From Kiritimatiellia bacterium (lineage in GTDB: Bacteria; Verrucomicrobiota; Kiritimatiellia; RFP12; UBA1067), in NCBI GenBank assembly GCA_017395505.1, contig JAFPUH010000001.1:1-64000 (forward strand): DNA of 64,000 bases, written 5' to 3'. Position numbers and translations under genes: made by a program. This document shows positions 42,568 through 50,427 of this stretch, in pieces. Position 1 is the first letter of the stretch. Each line of letters opens with the position of its first letter. The notes under the pieces were generated by a model. The model was not told where the DNA came from. It ran no database searches and was given only the letters and a program-made list of their open reading frames with translations.

Positions 42568-43028
42568 AAACGATACCCATATTCTTTAGTTTTGATGACA
42601 ACTATGTAAAGCCGGCGGCAGTTGCATTTTGGTCTTTACTGGATAAGGCGGATAAAAATGTTTCATACGATATGTATGTATTGCATCATGACATATCTAA
42701 GGAGAATCAGGCGTTCCTTTCATCGATTGTGGAAAAGGCCGGCAATGCAAGGCTGATATTTAAGGATACTGGTGGGTTTTTTTTAAATGAGTGGCGGGAG
42801 GGCAACTATGAAGGGCACCAGACTCGAACGCAATTTACGTCTGATACCTTGGTGCGATGTTTTGCCGCCACTATGTTCCCCTATCTTGATAAAGTGATAT
42901 ATTCAGATGTTGATGTCGTGTTTGCTGACGACATTTCCGAACTTTGGAACATAGATGTTTCCGAATCAAGGACAGCGTGTCCGAAAATCTATCAGTCAAA
43001 GTGCCGAAAATCTATCTGTCAAGCTTGA
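42564..43028 (+). pseudogene. Truncated GT8 glycosyltransferase
   Basis: The first 130 residues are a normal GT8 start (FFSFDDNYVKPAAVAFWSLL, and VIYSDVDVVFADDISELW as the DXD region). It then runs into unrelated sequence and stops at residue 154, about half the length of the intact homologue at 30.4 kb. The break is near 42970, just before the direct repeats at 42981-43022 that lead into the ATPase gene. No remainder of the GT8 is found downstream. The product would lack the acceptor half, so it is very likely inactive. Confidence 0.85.
42981..43022. repeat. Direct repeat at the left edge of the first ATPase module
   Basis: CCGAAAATCTATCAGTCAA at 42981-42999 and CCGAAAATCTATCTGTCAA at 43004-43022: 18 of 19 bases match, period 23. 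The first copy begins at the break in the GT8 gene. Part of the unit (TGCCGAAAAT) recurs near 44479-44488. Confidence 0.85.
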
Positions 43029-43065
43029 CACCCGACGCCACCCCCGCCCATACCGAAATTCACGG

Positions 43066-43095
43066 TTGACACGCAGATACTAAGAATGATATAAT
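43066..43095 (+). promoter_or_regulatory. Promoter of the first ATPase gene
   Basis: TTGACA (43066-43071), an 18-base spacer and TATAAT (43090-43095). AGATAC and GTATCT arms flank the -10 box. Confidence 0.7.
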
Positions 43096-43129
43096 TCGCG
43101 TATCTTCAAATACTAAAACTGGGATAAAA

Positions 43130-44341
43130 ATGGAAGTCGCAGATACTAAACAGCTCTTGGCGGCGTCTGATCGCCTTATTTCACGCGTTCCCATGGAACG
43201 CAAGAGATACCTGTTCCCTCGCGTTGACTGGAATGACCGCCTGATTTGCATAAAGGGTCCGAAGGGGACCGGGAAAACGACCCTGATTCAACAACACATA
43301 CGTGAAACGTTTGGTATCGGCAGCGACAAATGCGTCTATATGTCGGCCGACCACATTTGGTTCGCTAAACATGACATTTTGGATGCCGTTGATTATTTTA
43401 ATTCCCATGGTTTCACACACATATTTATAGATGAAATTCATCATGCCGATGAATGGTCTCGGCTTGTTAAGACAATTACCGACACATATCCCGACCTGAA
43501 TGTCGTTTACAGCGGTTCTTCCATACTCAAACTTTCATCGGGAGAGGCAGATCTCTCAAGACGCCAAGCCTCGTATAATCTGAAGGGGCTTTCTTTCAGG
43601 GAATTCCTCTCGTTTGAAGGTGTCATGGATGAGAAGGTTCTTTCTCTTGAGGACATCATATCCCACCATCGTGCCATTGCAACCGACATCTCTTCACGCA
43701 CAAAGATTCTTCCGTCGTTCGAGAAGTATCTCAAGATTGGGTATTATCCGATCTATAAAGGCGTCTCAAGCCAATTCGAGGAACGGTTAGTAGAGATTGT
43801 CAACAGCGTCATAGATGTGGATTTCCCGATAATAGAAGACTTCACCCCGGCAACGCTACGGAAAGCCAAGAAGATGCTTATGGTGCTTGCGGAAAGTTGC
43901 CCTCAGCATCCGAACATGTCGAACCTTTATCGGGAGCTTGAAACGAATCGAAATCTCGGACTGAAAATGCTTGAAGCCCTCGAAAGAGCGGAACTCGTCA
44001 TGTCAATAGATTCTGGTAATGCAAAACTCAAGCATCTCTCGAAACCGGAGAAACTGTTCCTCGGCGATACCAATCTGATGAATGCAATCGCCCCAAGCAC
44101 GAACTCAGGGGCAATAAGGGAAACCTTCTTCGCCTCTCAACTTCGTGCCGCATCACACAAGGTCGTTGCGCCGCTTGCCGGTGACTTCTGCGTTGACGAC
44201 AGATATCTCTTTGAGATTGGCGGCCCAAGCAAGGGTTTCGACCAAATCAAGGACATCCCGGATTCCTATGTGGCTCAAGATGGGGTGGAGACAGGAATTG
44301 GCAACAAAATTCCGCTTTGGCTATTTGGCTTCCTGTATTGA
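43130..44341 (+). CDS. AAA-type ATPase with DUF4143-like C-terminus
   Basis: A 403-residue P-loop protein. Walker A GPKGTGKTT is at 43-51, Walker B HIFIDEIHH near 100, and sensor-like VVYSGSS follows. A helical middle and a C-terminal domain with FCVDDRYLFEIGGPSKGF recall nuclease-like folds in this family. Such ATPases are widespread accessory genes of unknown role. It has its own promoter and ends the damaged GT8, so it looks inserted. The start is at MEVADTKQ; no strong ribosome site is seen. Confidence 0.85.
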   Translation: MEVADTKQLLAASDRLISRVPMERKRYLFPRVDWNDRLICIKGPKGTGKTTLIQQHIRETFGIGSDKCVYMSADHIWFAKHDILDAVDYFNSHGFTHIFIDEIHHADEWSRLVKTITDTYPDLNVVYSGSSILKLSSGEADLSRRQASYNLKGLSFREFLSFEGVMDEKVLSLEDIISHHRAIATDISSRTKILPSFEKYLKIGYYPIYKGVSSQFEERLVEIVNSVIDVDFPIIEDFTPATLRKAKKMLMVLAESCPQHPNMSNLYRELETNRNLGLKMLEALERAELVMSIDSGNAKLKHLSKPEKLFLGDTNLMNAIAPSTNSGAIRETFFASQLRAASHKVVAPLAGDFCVDDRYLFEIGGPSKGFDQIKDIPDSYVAQDGVETGIGNKIPLWLFGFLY

Positions 44342-44433
44342 GACTCTGCGAGGGTGGGGTGGAGAGTGGCGGAGTAGCCCGCTTGGGGCAGGCGATTCCC
44401 ACCCGATGGTTTTGCGAAAAGCAACAAATGATA

Positions 44434-44526
44434 GGTTCACCTAAAGGCAGAAATCCTGTTTAGGTGAACCAAAAGTGATGCCGAAAATTGGTTCACCTAA
44501 TTACCAAAATCGCAAATAGGTGAACC
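44434..44526. repeat. Four GGTTCACCTA boxes in two hairpins before the second ATPase gene
   Basis: GGTTCACCTAAA (44434-44445) with TTTAGGTGAACC (44459-44470) is a perfect 12-bp inverted repeat. GGTTCACCTA (44490-44499) with TAGGTGAACC (44517-44526) is a second pair. The last box ends nine bases before the -35 box. The 250 bases between the ATPase genes hold nothing else. Confidence 0.9.
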
Positions 44527-44534
44527 TGCGCCTA

Positions 44535-44564
44535 TTGACATAACAGAAAGATTAATGGTATAAT
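44535..44564 (+). promoter_or_regulatory. Promoter of the second ATPase gene
   Basis: TTGACA (44535-44540), an 18-base spacer and ATGGTATAAT (-10 at 44559-44564). A TATGGAGGA ribosome site follows before ATG 44593. Confidence 0.75.
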
Positions 44565-44592
44565 ATGCACGATTTATGGAGGAACTACGGAT

Positions 44593-46029
44593 ATGAATTT
44601 CTTTGGCAGGGATGCTGAGATGGCGGATCTAATGTCGCTTTGGGGGAAACGAAGCGGATCTCTTGTGACATGTCGTGGTCGCCGTCGCATAGGTAAGTCT
44701 ACATTGATTGAGGCTTTTGCCAACAAGTCAAAAGCTCGGTTTATACGGATTGAGGGATTGCGACCCAAGCCAGAGTATTCTAACAAGACGGAGTTGATGA
44801 CATTTGCGAGGGAGCTTGCCACGCAGACGCAGGCGGAAGACAGCATACCAGACAATTGGCTTAAGGCGTTCATTCGGTTGGATCGCGAGATAAACGACAA
44901 GGAGAGAACGATCGTCTTGCTTGATGAAGTGTCATGGTTAGGGCATTATGAGGCAACATTTGCTGACATGGTCAAGGTAGCGTGGGATGAATATTGGTCC
45001 AAGCATGATCGTCTGGTCGTTGTCGTGTGTGGTAGCGTATCGGGCTGGATCAAAGAGCATTTTGTTGACAACGGTGCATTTTTCGGACGGCGTTCGCTTG
45101 ACCTTGTTGTCAAGGAGCTGCCGCTTAGGGAGTGCACTAAGTTTTGGGGTAGTGCGGCTGGCCGGGTTGAGATTCGGGAAATTATCGATGTGCTGTCTGT
45201 GACTGGAGGCGTGCCAAGGTATCTACAAGAAATAGATCCGGGGATGTCTGCTTCTGCAAATCTTGCAAGGCTGGCGTTTCGGCCTAGTTCAATCCTGCGT
45301 ATCGACTTCGACGAGATGTTTTCGGATGTGATTACAAAGCTTCCGACGCTTTCGGGGAAGATTATTCGAGCGCTTGTGAAATGTCCACTTACCGTTTCTG
45401 AAGCCGCGATTGCTGTTGGTGCCGGCAAAGGAGGCAAGATAGGCGAGGCCCTGGAGCAGCTTGAAGAGGCTGGCCTTGTTGCATCGGATGCCGGCAAGAA
45501 TCCTGAGACGGGTCGGATTGCACGAGAGGTCAAATATCGCCTGAAGGATAACTATTCGCGTTTTTACTTGCGGTACATCGAGCCGAGAAAGGAAATAATA
45601 GACGCCGGAGCCTATAGGTTCGTATCGTTGGATGCTCTGGATGGATGGGACTCTATCATGGGGCTTCAGTTCGAGAATCTCGTGCTGAATCATTACGAGG
45701 CCTTGATTGAGCCTCTTCACATTGGCAATTCTTTAATCGAGTCGGCAGCCCCGTATTCGAGGAGGAGAATGGGAAATGGTCCTGATGGACTTCAGATAGA
45801 TCTTCTTTTGCAGACCAAGTACAGCAATTATATAATTGAGATAAAGCGCAAGCGCGAGATTGGAATGGATGTTATTGGCGAGGTAGAGAGAAAGATTCGT
45901 AAGCTGTCGACTCCTCGCGGCAAGTCGACACGTGCTGCGCTTGTCTATGATGGAACTCTTGCGCCTGGGATTGAGACGGACGGATATTTTGATGCAATAA
46001 TACCATTCAGTATGTTGTTGGGCCTATAA
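44593..46029 (+). CDS. Archaeal-type ATPase with DUF234-like C-terminus
   Basis: A 478-residue protein: Walker A GRRRIGKST at 29-37, Walker B IVLLDEVSWL near 105, a winged-helix part near 260-320 (KIGEALEQLEEAGLVASDAG), and a C-terminal nuclease-like domain with LQIDLLLQTKYSNYIIEIKR (D...EIK) near 400. This is the domain order of STAND/MNS ATPases joined to DUF234. The function is unknown. It has its own promoter and repeat array and sits between dTDP-sugar genes. Confidence 0.88.
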   Translation: MNFFGRDAEMADLMSLWGKRSGSLVTCRGRRRIGKSTLIEAFANKSKARFIRIEGLRPKPEYSNKTELMTFARELATQTQAEDSIPDNWLKAFIRLDREINDKERTIVLLDEVSWLGHYEATFADMVKVAWDEYWSKHDRLVVVVCGSVSGWIKEHFVDNGAFFGRRSLDLVVKELPLRECTKFWGSAAGRVEIREIIDVLSVTGGVPRYLQEIDPGMSASANLARLAFRPSSILRIDFDEMFSDVITKLPTLSGKIIRALVKCPLTVSEAAIAVGAGKGGKIGEALEQLEEAGLVASDAGKNPETGRIAREVKYRLKDNYSRFYLRYIEPRKEIIDAGAYRFVSLDALDGWDSIMGLQFENLVLNHYEALIEPLHIGNSLIESAAPYSRRRMGNGPDGLQIDLLLQTKYSNYIIEIKRKREIGMDVIGEVERKIRKLSTPRGKSTRAALVYDGTLAPGIETDGYFDAIIPFSMLLGL

Positions 46030-46066
46030 TCCTGTGGACTCTGCGAAAAACCTATTCAACTTTGCG

Positions 46067-46096
46067 CTATTCATCTGAATAGAAATATGGTATAAT
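46067..46096 (+). promoter_or_regulatory. Dyad plus extended -10 box before the aminotransferase gene
   Basis: CTATTCA-TC-TGAATAG (46067-46082) directly precedes ATGGTATAAT (-10 at 46091-46096). The dyad occupies the -35 side. The gene start at 46148 has ATGGAG. Confidence 0.6.
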
Positions 46097-46147
46097 GCTC
46101 ACATTCTGGAGTTTCACGATATATAGTATTAATGGAGTAAACACGCT

Positions 46148-47239
46148 ATGATACCGTTTCTATCGTTGAAAGACCTCAATAACCGCTTCCGCGCCGAAAT
46201 CGATGCGCGGATAAAGACCATCCTCGACAAAGGGTGGTATTTGCAGGGCGAGGAGAACGAGCGCTTCTCCAAGAACTTTGCGGCCTACTGCAGGGCGAAG
46301 GGTGCGGTCGGCGTTGCAAACGGACTCGATGCCCTCAACCTCATAATCCGTGCATACGGTTTCGGTCCTGGCGATGAAATCATCGTTCCGGCCAATACAT
46401 TCATCGCGACGATTTTGGCCATAAGCGAAAACGGCTGCACGCCTGTGCTAGTCGAGCCGGATATCGAAACCTATTGCATCGACCCGGAAAAGATTGAGGC
46501 GGCGATCACGCCGAAGACGAAGGCCGTGATGGTTGTGCATCTCTATGGACAGGCCGTGCCGATGGAGAAGATATGGGCATTGCAGGCGAAATACGGATTC
46601 AAGATTATTGAGGACGCCGCCCAGGCTCATGGCGCAATCTATCAAGGGCGCAGGACAGGCAATCTCGGCGATGCCGCAGGGTTTTCGTTCTATCCCGGCA
46701 AGAATCTCGGCGCAATGGGTGACGCCGGCGGAGTGACGACGAACGATCTCGATATTCTCGAGAAGGTCAAGGCGATCGGCAACTACGGCAGCGACAGGAA
46801 GTATCATCACATCTACAAGGGCGTCAATTCGAGGCTCGATGAGATTCAGGCTGCGGTCTTGGATGTTAAGCTTGCGCATCTTGACGCCGACAACGCAAGG
46901 CGCCGCGAGATATCGAAGCTCTACCGCGAGCGCATTACGAATCCACGCATAATCCTGCCGAAAGCCTATGACGAGATGGCCCATGTCTGGCACCTGTTCG
47001 TGATTCGCTGCGATGATCGGGACGGCCTGGCGGCGTATCTTAAGGAGCGCGGAATCGAGACGAACATACATTATCCGATGCCGCCTCACAAGCAGGGCGC
47101 GTATGCCGAATGGGCCGAGAGGTCTTATCCGATAACGGAGAAGATACACCGCGAAGTCTTGAGTTTGCCGATAAGTCCGACAATGACGGATGAAGAGGCT
47201 CAGCGTGTTATCGACGCTGTGAATATGTGGAATGCCTAG
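46148..47239 (+). CDS. fdtB: DegT/DnrJ/EryC1 sugar aminotransferase (FdtB/QdtB type)
   Basis: A 363-residue PLP enzyme that would turn a dTDP-3-keto-6-deoxyhexose into the 3-amino sugar. VPANTFIATILAISENGC and IEDAAQAHGA place the cofactor; the lysine is in SFYPGKNLGAMGDAG near 185. ETNIHYPMPPHKQ is typical of the VioA/FdtB/QdtB branch. Its partners lie at 36.0 and 42.1 kb. It is separated from the acetyltransferase by the two ATPase modules, and has its own promoter. Confidence 0.9.
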   Translation: MIPFLSLKDLNNRFRAEIDARIKTILDKGWYLQGEENERFSKNFAAYCRAKGAVGVANGLDALNLIIRAYGFGPGDEIIVPANTFIATILAISENGCTPVLVEPDIETYCIDPEKIEAAITPKTKAVMVVHLYGQAVPMEKIWALQAKYGFKIIEDAAQAHGAIYQGRRTGNLGDAAGFSFYPGKNLGAMGDAGGVTTNDLDILEKVKAIGNYGSDRKYHHIYKGVNSRLDEIQAAVLDVKLAHLDADNARRREISKLYRERITNPRIILPKAYDEMAHVWHLFVIRCDDRDGLAAYLKERGIETNIHYPMPPHKQGAYAEWAERSYPITEKIHREVLSLPISPTMTDEEAQRVIDAVNMWNA

Positions 47240-47264
47240 CAATTGTCTGATTCCTTAACCGCCG

Positions 47265-48095
47265 ATGGTTTTTATTTCCGTAGTTCGCGATTTTGCGATG
47301 TATGACAGGCTTGTTCGGAACAATCCGAGCAATGCTGGCGCCGAACTTGTTGCCTTCGACAACAATGCCGAGAACAAGACCATACCGGTAAGATACAATT
47401 CGTTCCTCAACTCCTACGACTACTCCAAGGAAGCGTGGTTCGTCTTCTGTCATGAGGACTTCCAGTTTCTGGAGCCCGTTGCGCCAAAGCTCGAGTCTCT
47501 CGATAAGGGGGCGATTTACGGCGTGTTCGGCGCGAAACTGCGCGTTCCTGGCGTCGGCCTGCAGATAGACTCCAACAAGGATGGTTCAGACATGAGCTTC
47601 CGGGGCGCGCCGGTTTCGAAGCCGACGACTGTCGATACGATAGACTGCGCCTGCCTGATCGTCCATTCGTCGCTTGTTGCGAAGCATGGCCTACGGTTCG
47701 ATGAGAATTTGACGTATGACCTCTATACCGAAGACTTTGGCATAGCCGCGAAGGAACAATACGGCATAGATACGAAGGTTCTGCCGATACGCTCGCATCA
47801 CTACTCTTACGGCAATGTTGTGCCGCGCTTTCACGACCAGCTGCGCTACCTGAACGAAAAATTCGCGACTGCTTCGCGCGTCTATGTTACGACGACCTGC
47901 TACGCCATCGGCAAGGCTACGGAATTGCCTTCGGTCGCGGCTCTAATAAACTCCAAGCGCCGAATCCCGCATAAGTGGCTTTTCTATAAGAAGATTTCGC
48001 ACAAGGGACGGCTGACCGTAAAGGTGCTGGGCGTTCCCGTATGGCGCAGAAGGGCGTATTCAATGGAGGCATGGCACAATGGAAAAGACATATGA
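47265..48095 (+). CDS. Glycosyltransferase-like protein, StrF-related
   Basis: A 276-residue protein: VSVVRDF-like start (FISVVRDFAMYDRLV), FVFCHEDFQFLE in place of a DXD motif, and DTIDCACLIVHSSLVAKHGL. These match the Glyco_tranf_2_5/StrF group of GT-A proteins in polysaccharide clusters. It follows the aminotransferase gene after 25 bases and overlaps the DUF1796 gene by 17 bases. The sugar is unknown. Confidence 0.78.
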   Translation: MVFISVVRDFAMYDRLVRNNPSNAGAELVAFDNNAENKTIPVRYNSFLNSYDYSKEAWFVFCHEDFQFLEPVAPKLESLDKGAIYGVFGAKLRVPGVGLQIDSNKDGSDMSFRGAPVSKPTTVDTIDCACLIVHSSLVAKHGLRFDENLTYDLYTEDFGIAAKEQYGIDTKVLPIRSHHYSYGNVVPRFHDQLRYLNEKFATASRVYVTTTCYAIGKATELPSVAALINSKRRIPHKWLFYKKISHKGRLTVKVLGVPVWRRRAYSMEAWHNGKDI

Positions 48096-48840
48096 TATGA
48101 TAGTTTCCCTAGGCGGCAACTGCTATGTTGCGGTGCAGCTTCGCCATCGCGGAATGCGGCCATATTCACTACCTTTGGATTGGACATATATCAAGGGGGC
48201 GGAGTATGTCGCAAAGCTGCCGGAATTGATACGCACGAAATTTGCCGACTTCTGCATATACGAAAACATGAAGGATATCGGCGAGCCTGGGATGGAAGCC
48301 GGTAAGCCCACATATAAATTTGAGGATACATTTTCTGGATTCGGCTTCGTACATCAATTTCATGCGCCGCTTACGGACAAGGAAGGGTTTGCCGTCGACA
48401 GGGCAATTATCCAAAAGCGCATCGACCGGATGTATAAGAATGTAAGCCAGTCAAAAAGGGTGCTTTTCGTTCTTGAGACTTCGTTTACGTTTGATGAGGC
48501 AATTATTAGGTCGATATATGAAGCGCTTAGGGATACGTTCGCCAATACGGAGGTTGATCTGCGCGTGATGCAGTTTGGCGGCAAGAGTCTTGTCGATGCC
48601 GATATCGGGCCGCACATCCATTTTACGAGGCACATAAGGCCCTCCAGCCTCGAAAGCGATGTGTATGGAACAGCGGCTGAGTGGAACTGGCTCGACGAGC
48701 TACGCCTGACGAACCGTCCAAAGGCGGCGGAGTTGCGAAAGCGCAACCTGATCGTCAAATGGAAGTATTCGCTTTGGAAGGCGTTGGGCAGGTCGCTTCA
48801 GAAGGACGGCGCAGGTTGCGTAAGTCTTGTATTGCCGTAG
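48079..48840 (+). CDS. DUF1796-family protein, paralogue of the 33.6-kb gene
   Basis: A 253-residue protein, IVSLGGNCYVAVQLRHRG at the start with PLDWTYIKG and FVHQFHAP, the same Cys/His layout as the 33.6-kb copy. GGAGG lies before the ATG. Both copies sit among glycosyltransferase genes, which supports a glycan role. The protein is a full family member with no obvious damage. Confidence 0.8.
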   Translation: MEKTYDMIVSLGGNCYVAVQLRHRGMRPYSLPLDWTYIKGAEYVAKLPELIRTKFADFCIYENMKDIGEPGMEAGKPTYKFEDTFSGFGFVHQFHAPLTDKEGFAVDRAIIQKRIDRMYKNVSQSKRVLFVLETSFTFDEAIIRSIYEALRDTFANTEVDLRVMQFGGKSLVDADIGPHIHFTRHIRPSSLESDVYGTAAEWNWLDELRLTNRPKAAELRKRNLIVKWKYSLWKALGRSLQKDGAGCVSLVLP

Positions 48841-48927
48841 CATTCTGATTCGAAGCATAGCCGCTTGGCGGCGGATTATGGCACCCTAAGCCTACGCTTG
48901 TCATACCCCCCGACATCAGGTACAATA

Positions 48928-48938
48928 CCCCCCCCCCC
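48928..48938. repeat. Run of 11 C between a -10-like box and a short ATG frame
   Basis: TACAAT (48921-48926) is followed by A and 11 C, then ATG at 48939. That frame is 27 codons long to 49022. Homopolymers of this length often slip. The rest of the 240-base gap (48841-49070) has no gene I can support. Confidence 0.75.
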
Positions 48939-49070
48939 ATGCTTCCCTCATTTCTGGAGTATATGGACAAAATCTTCACCATGGCGAAGGCGCAATCGGC
49001 TTTCATAAAACATGTTACATAAAACATGAAATTTGTAATTGCGGTGATTGCTCTGAAATATCAAATATGA

Positions 49071-49076
49071 TATGAT
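49071..49076 (+). promoter_or_regulatory. -10 box, leaderless GTG start of the rmlC remnant
   Basis: TATGAT, six bases (ATAAAA), then GTG at 49083: the same geometry as intact leaderless genes, so the promoter survived the truncation. Confidence 0.5.
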
Positions 49077-49082
49077 ATAAAA

Positions 49083-49188
49083 GTGTATGACTCAGAGATT
49101 GCGGGCGTAAAGGGCATTGAGCCTGATGTGTTCAAGGATGCACGCAGATATTTCTGCGAGACCTACAACGCCGTAGCGAGCGCAGAAT
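49083..49188 (+). pseudogene. 5' remnant of a dTDP-4-dehydrorhamnose 3,5-epimerase gene (rmlC)
   Basis: The first 35 or so codons read VYDSEIAGVKGIEPDVFKDA then RRYFCETYN, matching the RmlC start EIPGVKIIEPDVF.DERGYF.E.YN. The frame stays open to 49259, but everything after 49188 is the 3' end of the convergent ATPase gene. Full RmlC needs about 180 residues, so about 80% is missing. It is either an insertion scar or a deletion. The open region is too short for a functional epimerase. Confidence 0.7.
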
Positions 49189-50298
49189 TTATTGTTGGCG
49201 CAGATATTCGGCAAAAAGATAATCATAGACCATATATCCATCGGGAGACTGATAGATAAGGTCCAGATTTTCAAGCACCGGTAGCGCACCTCGAACCGAT
49301 GAAGGCGCAGTTAGAGAATGCCGCTTGATAAACTCACCTGCTGTCAATTCGCGCACTTTACCTTCGTGAGCGATTGCGCGAAGAAGCTTCTTGCCAACTT
49401 CGCTTTGGGCGGCAAAAAGATCGTGGAATGTAAGGGCCCTGTCTTCTACAAGGCTTGCAACCGCAGCGTTGACATCATCTTCTGATCCAATTGACCCGCC
49501 TTCACCCCATATCCTGTTTAGAACACTCTGCAAATACCAAGTAACTCCATCGAATCGGTCATAGAGGGCAAGGAAGGCTTCGGAAGAAAACGCCCTATCA
49601 GATTTGCGGAAGAAATGTTCTGCAAATGCGGAATAGGTGTTTCGCGGGATGACATCAAGAGACATCATGTCTGTCGATTGGTAAAACGGATGGCGCGGAG
49701 ATGTGAACATTTCGCCCATCATATGGTGCCTCGATCCGGCGAAGATGAAATTGACGTTATCAAGGAACTGTATTTTACTGCGCAGCAAAGCCTCCGTTCC
49801 CTTTTCCGGATAACTCATAATCTGCTGGAACTCATCTATCGCCACGACTATATGCTTATCTTTTGACGCTAGATACTCAAAGGCTCCTAGCAAAGTTGAC
49901 GATGTCGCATCCTTATCGACTGTAATGGAAAACGACACGCCGCCAGTCCCGTCGGGTGTAACGGTTGGGCGCACGGCCTTGAAGAATCGTCCAATAGAAG
50001 ATAAAGCCTTGTCAACGGTGTTGTCCAAAGCACCAATTACGGATGAGGCAAACGCTTGTGTAAACTCCTGTAGATTGGTAGTGGAATAAATATCCACATA
50101 AATTGATGCGTAGTCGTTTGGCAAAGCATTGAAGACATTGCGGATCAGCCCGGTCTTTCCATAGCGCCGCGGTGCCATGAGCGTTATATTTCGCTCATTG
50201 GCTAGTGCTGAAATGACTTTGTTGGTTTCCTGAATACGGTCGCAGAAATACTCAGGGCCGCGGTAGCCATTGATAACAAACGGGTTGCTGGGTTTCAT
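49189..50298 (-). CDS. P-loop ATPase, archaeal-ATPase/ExeA-like
   Basis: A 369-residue protein. Walker A APRRYGKTG is at 42-50, Walker B HIVVAIDEFQQIM near 150, and IFAGSRHHMMGEMF gives sensor 1. A winged-helix tail (LTAGEFIKRHSLTAPSSV) ends in VYDYLFAEYLRQQ. It lacks the nuclease-like C-terminus of the other two ATPases. The start at 50298 lies eight bases after a TATACT box; the earlier GTG overlaps that box. It adjoins the rmlC remnant and marks the end of the island. Confidence 0.85.
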   Translation of the reverse strand: MKPSNPFVINGYRGPEYFCDRIQETNKVISALANERNITLMAPRRYGKTGLIRNVFNALPNDYASIYVDIYSTTNLQEFTQAFASSVIGALDNTVDKALSSIGRFFKAVRPTVTPDGTGGVSFSITVDKDATSSTLLGAFEYLASKDKHIVVAIDEFQQIMSYPEKGTEALLRSKIQFLDNVNFIFAGSRHHMMGEMFTSPRHPFYQSTDMMSLDVIPRNTYSAFAEHFFRKSDRAFSSEAFLALYDRFDGVTWYLQSVLNRIWGEGGSIGSEDDVNAAVASLVEDRALTFHDLFAAQSEVGKKLLRAIAHEGKVRELTAGEFIKRHSLTAPSSVRGALPVLENLDLIYQSPDGYMVYDYLFAEYLRQQ

Positions 50299-50306
50299 AA
50301 GTGCGT

Positions 50307-50358
50307 AGTATAGCACATTTATGCCATGGCGTAAAGTACGAAACGTAAATTACGCCAT
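50307..50358 (-). promoter_or_regulatory. Promoter and inverted repeat of the third ATPase gene
   Basis: Minus strand TATACT (50312-50307) is eight bases before the ATG. ATGGCGTAA (50326-50334) and TTACGCCAT (50350-50358) form a perfect 9-bp inverted repeat around the -35 position. Confidence 0.65.
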
Positions 50359-50413
50359 CTGGCTTTGCGCTTTTTTGTGCGGCTTCTGCTAGCACAGCAA
50401 GGTAAAGATATGC

Positions 50414-50419
50414 TATAAT
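50414..50419 (+). promoter_or_regulatory. -10 box of the ispF operon
   Basis: ATGCTATAAT ends eight bases before ATG 50428, so the message is leaderless or nearly so. It heads the long ispF-to-rsmD run. Confidence 0.65.
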
Positions 50420-50427
50420 ATACGTCT

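Noticed and set aside
50384-50400. TTCTGCTAGCACAGCAA, resembling the 18-bp recombinase repeat
   Set aside because: It needs two single-base insertions to align and could be chance. It would be interesting as an outer attachment site, but evidence is too thin.
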